This document shows positions 22,387 to 26,724 of a stretch of DNA of 26,724 nucleotides, piece after piece; the first letter of the stretch is position 1, and the number at the start of each line of letters is the position of its first letter. The notes below the pieces were generated by a model. The model did no database searches, was not told where the DNA came from, and saw only the letters and a list, made by a program, of their open reading frames with translations. A program made the position numbers and the translations under genes. Source of the stretch: DTYU01 sp040757355 (GTDB taxonomy: Bacteria > Bacillota > Desulfotomaculia > Desulfotomaculales > Ammonificaceae); contig JBFLWY010000035.1 of assembly GCA_040757355.1 (NCBI GenBank), positions 1 to 26,724 of the forward strand. Reading direction: 5' to 3'.

Positions 22387-23250
22387 TCAGATGTCTTTCC
22401 GGGAAAACAGGAAAGTGGCTGCGGCAAGGCATACACCCAGGTAAACAACGGCGTAGACTTCCATCCAAACGCTCGGCACCGAGAGGCTGCCGAAAGGGCC
22501 AAGGTTATGCAGAATGTTGGGTACCGCTCCCGTCTTACTCGACGCAAGATAGATCGAGCGGCGGTAGAGGGCGTCCACGGGCAGGATCAGGCTCGTGATG
22601 ATTCCGGCGTTGATAAGCGCGGTTACAGTATTTTCACTGAGTCCCCTGGCCAAGGCACCGACCTGTTCCACCATTCCCCCTAAGAGGGCTACGCCGTACA
22701 GGAGAAAAACCGTGATGCCGTTGGCCAGGCTGGAAAAAAGGACGCTGCCCAAAAAGGACAGCGCGAGCATTGTCAGCGTTTCCAGGAACATAAGGGGAAG
22801 GATCTCAAAAACCCCCGGAATGACTACGCCCAACTGCCAGACCGTCGCCCCCCAGATTGAGAACAAGACGGCGGCGTCATAAACGCCCAGTAAAAGCGCA
22901 TAGCCGAGGAATTTACCAAGCAGTATCTGCGACCTGGGCACGGGATTGGCAAGAAGACCGTGCGCCGTGCCGGTTTCTATTTCCCCGGAAACCGCGCTGA
23001 CTCCGGCAAAAGCGGCGATGACCACAATCAGAAAGGTCGCGGCGTACAGCCCCAGGCTGAAAAACTGGAACCCGACGATCTCCTCGAACCCCCTGCCGTG
23101 GATTTGGCCGTTGATAAAGTGCAGCCCCAGGACAAAGACAAGCAGAAAGGCCCCCGTAAGCACGCCGCCGGCGATCAGTACCTTCTTCCGCCGCACCTCC
23201 CGCAGGGAGAATTTCATCATTACCGCCAGGGCCTTAAACCCCATGGTCAT
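22387..23250 (-). CDS. ABC-2 type transporter permease
   Basis: About 287 residues with six hydrophobic segments, first after the basic FSLREVRRKKVLIAGG (about 15–45), then around 65–90, 110–130, 145–165, 175–200 and near the C-terminus (270–284). The pattern, with SGEIETGTAHGLLANPVPRSQILLGKFLG between helices 2 and 3, is that of ABC-2 permeases like NosY. Its substrate is unknown. The start is uncertain: GTG 23253, ATG 23250 and ATG 23244 are in frame, all overlapping the ATPase gene end (stop 23236–23234), so translation is probably coupled. It forms an exporter with the ATPase. Confidence 0.88.
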   Translation of the reverse strand: MTMGFKALAVMMKFSLREVRRKKVLIAGGVLTGAFLLVFVLGLHFINGQIHGRGFEEIVGFQFFSLGLYAATFLIVVIAAFAGVSAVSGEIETGTAHGLLANPVPRSQILLGKFLGYALLLGVYDAAVLFSIWGATVWQLGVVIPGVFEILPLMFLETLTMLALSFLGSVLFSSLANGITVFLLYGVALLGGMVEQVGALARGLSENTVTALINAGIITSLILPVDALYRRSIYLASSKTGAVPNILHNLGPFGSLSVPSVWMEVYAVVYLGVCLAAATFLFSRKDI

Positions 23251-24166
23251 CACCCGCTACCAGTTCCACAAACAGTTCTTCGAGTGTGCTCCTTTTCGGG
23301 CTGAAAAGGTACAGCTTGTTGCCGGAGTTCACCACGGATTCGGCTAAAACCGGTATCTGCTCCTTGCTTGCCACCCGCACCCATATCTTCTGAATGTCTC
23401 TCTGTTCGTCCCGCTCCGACCGGGTCACCGTGCCCTGCTTCGCCAGTCTTTCCATCAGCGCCGCGGTGACGCCGCCGACATGCATCTCCACCTCGAGGCC
23501 GGCGCCCAGCAGTGCTTCAAGGCTTCCTTGGGCCCTTATTCTTCCTTTGTTGATCACGGCCACCCGGCCGCAGACCCGTTCCACTTCGGTCAGGAGGTGG
23601 CTGTTCAGGAAAACGGCCACTCCCCGGCCCCGCAACTGCAGGATGGTTTCCCTGATCTCTTTGCGGCCGATGGGGTCGAGCGCGGAAGTGGGCTCGTCCA
23701 GAAACAGCAGGCGCGGGCCCGTAAGCAGGGCCACCGCGAGCCCCAGCCGCTGCTGCATCCCCTTGCTAAAAGTGCGCACCAACCGGCCCTCCACACCGCG
23801 CAGGTTGACCATTGACAGGACCTCGGGAATCCTCGTGCGGATCTCCCGGTGATCCAGCCCGTGAAGGGCGCCGTGGAACTCCAGCAGCTCCCGCGCGCTC
23901 ATCCAGTCATGATAGCGGAAATTCTCGGGCAGGTAGCCGACCTGGCGGCGCGCGGCAGGCAAACGCAGGGGAAGGCCGAGCAGCCGGCCTTCCCCGCCCG
24001 TGGGCCTCAGCAGCCCCACCAGCATTTTTACGAACGTGCTTTTACCGGCCCCGTTCGGGCCCAGGAGGCCGAATACCTCCCCTTGTTCCACCGCAAGGGT
24101 GATGTCAAAACAGCCCCCGCCGGTGGGGTAAACCTTTGTAAGGTTCTTGGTTTCCAGTACGAACAT
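23234..24166 (-). CDS. ABC transporter ATP-binding protein
   Basis: 310 residues. Walker A GPNGAGKST (36–44), the signature FSKGMQQRLG (133–142), Walker B LLFLDEP (153–159) and the H-loop histidine 188 in LNSHLL are complete. The Q-loop position reads YLPEN, with E in place of the usual Q, as in several ABC-2 exporters of the CcmA/NosF type. A C-terminal domain (about 220–310) of the DrrA/NosF kind ends in TLEELFVELVAG. The ATG has GAGG 8 bases upstream. It overlaps the permease gene. Lying just downstream of a sigma/anti-sigma pair, it may be controlled by it. Confidence 0.93.
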   Translation of the reverse strand: MFVLETKNLTKVYPTGGGCFDITLAVEQGEVFGLLGPNGAGKSTFVKMLVGLLRPTGGEGRLLGLPLRLPAARRQVGYLPENFRYHDWMSARELLEFHGALHGLDHREIRTRIPEVLSMVNLRGVEGRLVRTFSKGMQQRLGLAVALLTGPRLLFLDEPTSALDPIGRKEIRETILQLRGRGVAVFLNSHLLTEVERVCGRVAVINKGRIRAQGSLEALLGAGLEVEMHVGGVTAALMERLAKQGTVTRSERDEQRDIQKIWVRVASKEQIPVLAESVVNSGNKLYLFSPKRSTLEELFVELVAGDDHGV

Positions 24167-24201
24167 TCTCGGCCTCGTTCTGCTTTCCGCGTTTCACTAA
24201 T

Positions 24202-24229
24202 AGCATACCGGCTTACCGGCAGAAGACAA
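24202..24229 (-). promoter_or_regulatory. Candidate promoter of the ABC transporter operon
   Basis: On the minus strand TTGTCT (24229–24224) and TATGCT (24207–24202) are 16 bases apart (4/6 matches each). The spacer holds the repeated ACCGGC motif described below, so repression at this site is possible. Confidence 0.35.
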
Positions 24230-24269
24230 GCTTGAATCCTGAAAAGGCGTTATCTGCCGGTTAACCGGC
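24207..24269. repeat. ACCGGC motif repeats and palindrome between anti-sigma gene and ABC operon
   Basis: ACCGGC occurs twice directly (24207–24212 and 24215–24220), ACCGGCAGA (24215–24223) pairs with TCTGCCGGT (24253–24261), and GCCGGTTAACCGGC (24256–24269) is a perfect 14-bp palindrome. The layout can be read as a terminator-like stem after the anti-sigma gene, or as operator sites around the ABC promoter. Confidence 0.5.
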
Positions 24270-24278
24270 GGCACAGGG

Positions 24279-25439
24279 CTACTCAACATGTTTAGCTATA
24301 TCCAGAGCTTTGCTAAGGTCGAAGTCCCCCTCCAGGGCGTTCCAGACCGTGCCCTGCGGCCAGATCAACACCGAGTGCGACGGCCGCGGCCCCACGCTGC
24401 CGCTGCCCGGCGTGATGAACACGCCTTTGGTGCCGTTGACGGCGACTTCCGCCACAGTACCGCCCTGCGACTGGCCGAAGTCAGGCACCATAAGCGTACT
24501 GCCGAAGGGGTCGATGCCGGCGAGTGTGTTCCTCATCCGCTCGGGCAAGATCGGTATGGCCAGAAGGGCTTCCCGGACCTGTGCCACCTCTACGCCCTCG
24601 GGCACCATAAATTCCGGTGAGACAGACCTGAACAGCCAAACGTCGGTGTTCCCCGCCCGGTACGGTTTGGACGCCACCGGCGGAACGTCAATGGTAAAAG
24701 TCTTCCCGTCCAGACTCCGCGGCATCAGCTTGCTGCTGCCCAGGCTGGCTAAAAAACCGTTGATACCGTCGACTCTAGGCTTAATGGACGTTTTCTCTCC
24801 GGGCACCACCTTCAAATCTCCGGCTGCCGGGTACGGTCCCAACTGTCGCGGCAGGACGACGGACTGGCCGGCTATTCTTACCGTGTCGGGGTCCAAACGG
24901 TCAAAAACGTTGTTCTCCTCGCGCTGGATCTCCCCAAAACTCGCTATGTCCACGTCCCTCCCGTAAGTCTGGAGCGCCTTCTCCAACTCTTTGACGTCCG
25001 CCGGGTCGAAGTGGACGACCTCCACCTGGTCAACCCGGAAGACCCGTAAAAACTGCGCAGCAAAACTCCGCACCGGACCGATACTGAACAGCCCCGCGAT
25101 GACAGCGACCGCGGCTGCGACCGCCAGGGCCTTGTGGTAGCGCTTCATTATGCGTGACACTCCCTTTCCTGGTGAAAAGTTTGTTACATTACCCGAAACG
25201 GGTGCACCGCTTCGCGCCGGCCTGGAGGGTTTCCCGCCGCCCGCCGGACGCGTTGAACCCTCGACCGTGGCGCGGTAAGGTTCGAGCACCCTTGCAACCT
25301 CTGCGCGTTCAGCGCTTAAAGTCTCAAGCATCCGTGAACACCGGTCGCACTTTGCAACATGCTCCGCGACGCCGGCCGTTTCCCGTGGGGAAAGCTGACC
25401 GTCCAGGTAAGCCATTAACTTCCCCTCATTGCAGCGCAT
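24279..25439 (-). CDS. Anti-sigma factor with zinc finger and large external domain
   Basis: 386 residues from the ATG at 25439, which shares its A with the TGA stop of the sigma gene (TGATG). The N-terminus has the zinc-binding anti-sigma motif: C3, H27-x3-C31-x2-C34. A Pro/Gly-rich linker follows, then one membrane helix (about 103–122) and an external domain of some 260 residues that I do not recognise. It should hold the ECF sigma factor at the membrane until a signal acts on the external part. A frame open further upstream (to 25709) overlaps the sigma gene and is not needed. Confidence 0.88.
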   Translation of the reverse strand: MRCNEGKLMAYLDGQLSPRETAGVAEHVAKCDRCSRMLETLSAERAEVARVLEPYRATVEGSTRPAGGGKPSRPARSGAPVSGNVTNFSPGKGVSRIMKRYHKALAVAAAVAVIAGLFSIGPVRSFAAQFLRVFRVDQVEVVHFDPADVKELEKALQTYGRDVDIASFGEIQREENNVFDRLDPDTVRIAGQSVVLPRQLGPYPAAGDLKVVPGEKTSIKPRVDGINGFLASLGSSKLMPRSLDGKTFTIDVPPVASKPYRAGNTDVWLFRSVSPEFMVPEGVEVAQVREALLAIPILPERMRNTLAGIDPFGSTLMVPDFGQSQGGTVAEVAVNGTKGVFITPGSGSVGPRPSHSVLIWPQGTVWNALEGDFDLSKALDIAKHVE

Positions 25440-26005
25440 CAGCTCTCTTTCCCCTTCCGCAGTCTGTAACGTTCTATGAAAATGCGCTGGGCTCGCGCCA
25501 GGATCGTCCCGACCGACCCCGGGGCGACCCCCAGGACGCGGGCGATTTCCTGATACGATAACCCGGTGTGACGCAGGAGCAAAGCCATACGGTATCGGTC
25601 CGGCATCTCGTTTAAGGTCCGGCGCACGGTTCTGACTGTTTCCTGCCGCCACAGCCCTTCTTCGAGGGGGACGACCTCGCGCGGGAACCCGTCTGCCTTC
25701 TCCTCCCACTTGAGCCGCCGCTTTTCGCCGCGAAGGTAGTTGAACGCAAGCCGGGCTCCCACCTTATACAGCCAACCGGCCAGATTCTCCCGCGTGGGCG
25801 GCGGGACCGTGTAAAGCTTGAGAAAGGTTTCCTGGGCGACTTCTTCGGCGCCCCCCCTGTCCCCGATGAGGTAGGTAAGCTGTTTCACCAATCGGGAGTA
25901 GAAGAGCTGATAGACCTCTTCGAAGGAAGTCCCCGGAGGATCAGCCGTCCCCGGAGGGGGCACTTGAACAGTCTTTCCCCTGCCGGATATCCTTTTGTCA
26001 GCCAT
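25439..26005 (-). CDS. ECF-type RNA polymerase sigma factor
   Basis: 188 residues. Region 2 spans about 27–95 (SFEEVYQLFYSRLV, GAEEVAQETFLKLY) and region 4 about 125–180 (LNEMPDRYRMALLLRHTGLSYQEIARVLGVAPGSVGTILARAQ), with a helix-turn-helix near 149–170. The ATG at 26005 has AGGGAG 7 bases upstream and is preferred over an in-frame extension to 26179 that does not resemble sigma factors. It directs transcription in response to an envelope signal sensed by the anti-sigma factor encoded next, with which it overlaps by one base. Confidence 0.92.
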   Translation of the reverse strand: MADKRISGRGKTVQVPPPGTADPPGTSFEEVYQLFYSRLVKQLTYLIGDRGGAEEVAQETFLKLYTVPPPTRENLAGWLYKVGARLAFNYLRGEKRRLKWEEKADGFPREVVPLEEGLWRQETVRTVRRTLNEMPDRYRMALLLRHTGLSYQEIARVLGVAPGSVGTILARAQRIFIERYRLRKGKES

Positions 26006-26083
26006 CTGCACGCTCCCTAAGAGCTGGATATTTGCATCACCTGGAGTTTCTCCATTTTTTCTACCCTGACCGTACGCCACCCG

Positions 26084-26099
26084 GAAGAGAATTCTCTTC
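26084..26099. repeat. 16-bp palindrome upstream of the sigma gene
   Basis: GAAGAGAATTCTCTTC is a perfect 16-bp palindrome; with a 2-base bulge it extends outward through CGG/CCG. It lies about 80 bp upstream of the sigma gene start, within its presumed leader. Confidence 0.45.
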
Positions 26100-26145
26100 T
26101 TTCCGCCTGCAGTCCTGCAGCCTAAGCTGGAAGAAACGTATCCCT

Positions 26146-26159
26146 GAAAACGCGTTTTC
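26146..26159. repeat. 14-bp palindrome upstream of the sigma gene
   Basis: GAAAACGCGTTTTC is its own reverse complement over 14 bp, about 140 bp upstream of the sigma gene start and 30 bp past the -10 box proposed. It may be an operator. Confidence 0.45.
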
Positions 26160-26187
26160 CATGTATACGGCGCCGCCAAAACATCCT

Positions 26188-26216
26188 TCTATAACTTTCA
26201 ACACCAGCGGGTTCAA
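26188..26216 (-). promoter_or_regulatory. Candidate promoter of the sigma/anti-sigma operon
   Basis: On the minus strand TTGAAC (26216–26211) and TATAGA (26193–26188) are 17 bases apart. It would give a leader of about 175 bases that includes both palindromes below. An autoregulated ECF-type promoter was not identified. Confidence 0.35.
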
Positions 26217-26329
26217 TTATGTGACTAAAATAAAAGAGCCCTCCCAACCGGTAATCCCGGGCAGTCGGCCGCAGTGTCTGCCAGACCGCCCTCTCAGGTT
26301 TTACGGGCCAAAAATTGAAGGTCCCCTGA

Positions 26330-26366
26330 CACGCGGAATCCAAACTTATACCCTTGATTCCGCGTG
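26330..26366. repeat. 11-bp inverted repeat over the end of the CDF remnant
   Basis: CACGCGGAATC (26330–26340) and GATTCCGCGTG (26356–26366) pair perfectly around a 15-base loop that contains the stop codon of the CDF remnant. A T-run (AATTTTTGG) follows only some 15 bases later on the minus strand, so a terminator is possible but not clear; it might also mark an element end. Confidence 0.5.
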
Positions 26367-26570
26367 CCGGAGCTGAGACTTTTCTATTTGCACGGTTGTG
26401 TGCCGGATCTTGAACCTTTCCTCAATTTTCTTGATTACTTCTTGCAGAATGGTATGCTCACCGGCATCATCGCTTGCAAGCAGATGACAACTCAAGGAGT
26501 CCAGCCCGGAGGTTATGGTCCATATATGCAGGTCGTGGACGTTGATTACTCCTTTCACCGAATGAAGCAC
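26346..26570 (-). pseudogene. 5'-truncated cation diffusion facilitator (CzcD-like), C-terminal domain only
   Basis: 74 residues from a GTG at 26570. VHDLHIWTITSGLDSLSCHLL is the well-conserved start of the cytoplasmic C-terminal domain of CDF zinc/cobalt exporters, and the protein ends soon after as the family does. The membrane part with all six helices is missing: the frame upstream reads 35 or so more codons to a TGA in the alaS-like orientation (near 26676) without any transmembrane sequence. No ribosome binding site precedes the GTG. The gene therefore looks cut at its 5' end, by deletion, insertion or misassembly. It is very unlikely to transport ions. Confidence 0.7.
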
Positions 26571-26601
26571 CGCTATAACTTCTGCATAGTTTATTAATAA
26601 C

Positions 26602-26724
26602 TCAACTTTCGCAGTAACAAACAGCGAGCCGTTCCTTGAAAAATGAAGGCAGACCGCTGATCAGGTAGTCGAGCAGCTTGCGGATCTCCGCTTCTGCCAA
26701 TTGCAGGTGCTCCTGTAAGAACTG
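26602..26724 (-). CDS. Partial ORF, C-terminal 40 residues of an unidentified protein
   Basis: The frame is open from the window edge to a TGA at 26604–26602. It reads QFLQEHLQLAEAEIRKLLD, then a leucine/phenylalanine-rich stretch and a tail CYCES. The helical, Glu/Leu-rich start recalls coiled segments of some transposases, but I cannot assign a family. It overlaps, in another frame, the DNA just upstream of the CDF remnant, so it may be part of whatever replaced the 5' part of that gene. Confidence 0.4.
   Translation of the reverse strand, partial: QFLQEHLQLAEAEIRKLLDYLISGLPSFFKERLAVCYCES

Larger units (their letters stand above)
26006..26345. other. Regulatory leader region of the sigma operon
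   Basis: 340 bp without a supported gene. It holds the candidate promoter, the two palindromes, a small GTCTG-G-CAGAC stem near 26273–26285 and a T-rich stretch on the minus strand (TCTTTTATTTT, near 26236–26226) after a weak GCCC/GGGC stem. The latter could end transcription coming from the CDF remnant. Confidence 0.4.

Noticed and set aside
25440..25709. Anti-sigma protein of 476 residues
   Set aside because: The extra 90 residues overlap the sigma gene in another frame; the ATG at 25439 overlaps its stop in a TGATG arrangement.
26006..26179. Sigma factor with 58 more residues
   Set aside because: The extension does not look like a sigma factor and AGGGAG fits the ATG at 26005; it also crosses two palindromes.
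1..26724. CRISPR array, tRNA or rRNA genes
   Set aside because: No regularly spaced direct repeats, no T-arm-like sequences in a foldable context and no rRNA sequence were seen.

Overview
The window looks like a draft-assembly piece of an anaerobic, spore-forming, Gram-positive bacterium of the Peptococcia/Clostridia type. Pointers are the alaS–ireB–ruvX–DUF1292–mltG gene order, a SpoIID-family protein, frequent TTG/GTG starts behind strong AGGAGG-type ribosome binding sites, a selenocysteine formate dehydrogenase, and a multiheme c-type cytochrome beside it. The species cannot be named from the sequence. One 100-N scaffold gap lies inside a gene and is flanked by an exact 127-bp duplication that looks like an assembler overlap.

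Layout. 1–2191: a small FmdB-type zinc ribbon protein and a class B penicillin-binding protein. 2192–3857: a non-coding stretch with a 99-bp element bounded by 12-bp inverted repeats, then a metallo-beta-lactamase-fold hydrolase split by the gap. 3890–10364: a minus-strand cluster of alaS, ireB, ruvX, a DUF1292 protein, a VanW/G5 protein and mltG, with a good promoter in front of alaS. 10365–12081: accessory region with a cysteine-rich orphan, a second 100-bp element with the same inverted-repeat ends, inverted GAGGTC-type repeats and a 75-residue peptide that is one third histidine.

12082–17539: formate oxidation operon fdhA–fdhB–fdhE–tetraheme cytochrome c. FdhA is read through an in-frame UGA (Sec201) followed by a bacterial SECIS hairpin with the same loop and spacing as E. 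coli fdhF. FdhB has 16 cluster cysteines but no membrane tail, and no cytochrome b subunit is present, so the exported enzyme probably hands electrons to the adjacent cytochrome c. A promoter with a palindrome in its spacer lies about 210 bp upstream. MoaA (21105–22073) makes the molybdopterin precursor that FdhA needs.

18213–21104: ddl and deoC in tandem, a 24-codon membrane peptide immediately after deoC, and a SpoIID/LytB lipoprotein in the opposite direction. 22387–26005: an ECF sigma factor, its zinc-binding membrane anti-sigma factor (1-base stop/start overlap) and a two-gene ABC transporter, with palindromes upstream of both transcription units. 26346–26724: a 5'-truncated cation diffusion facilitator remnant and the end of an unidentified protein.
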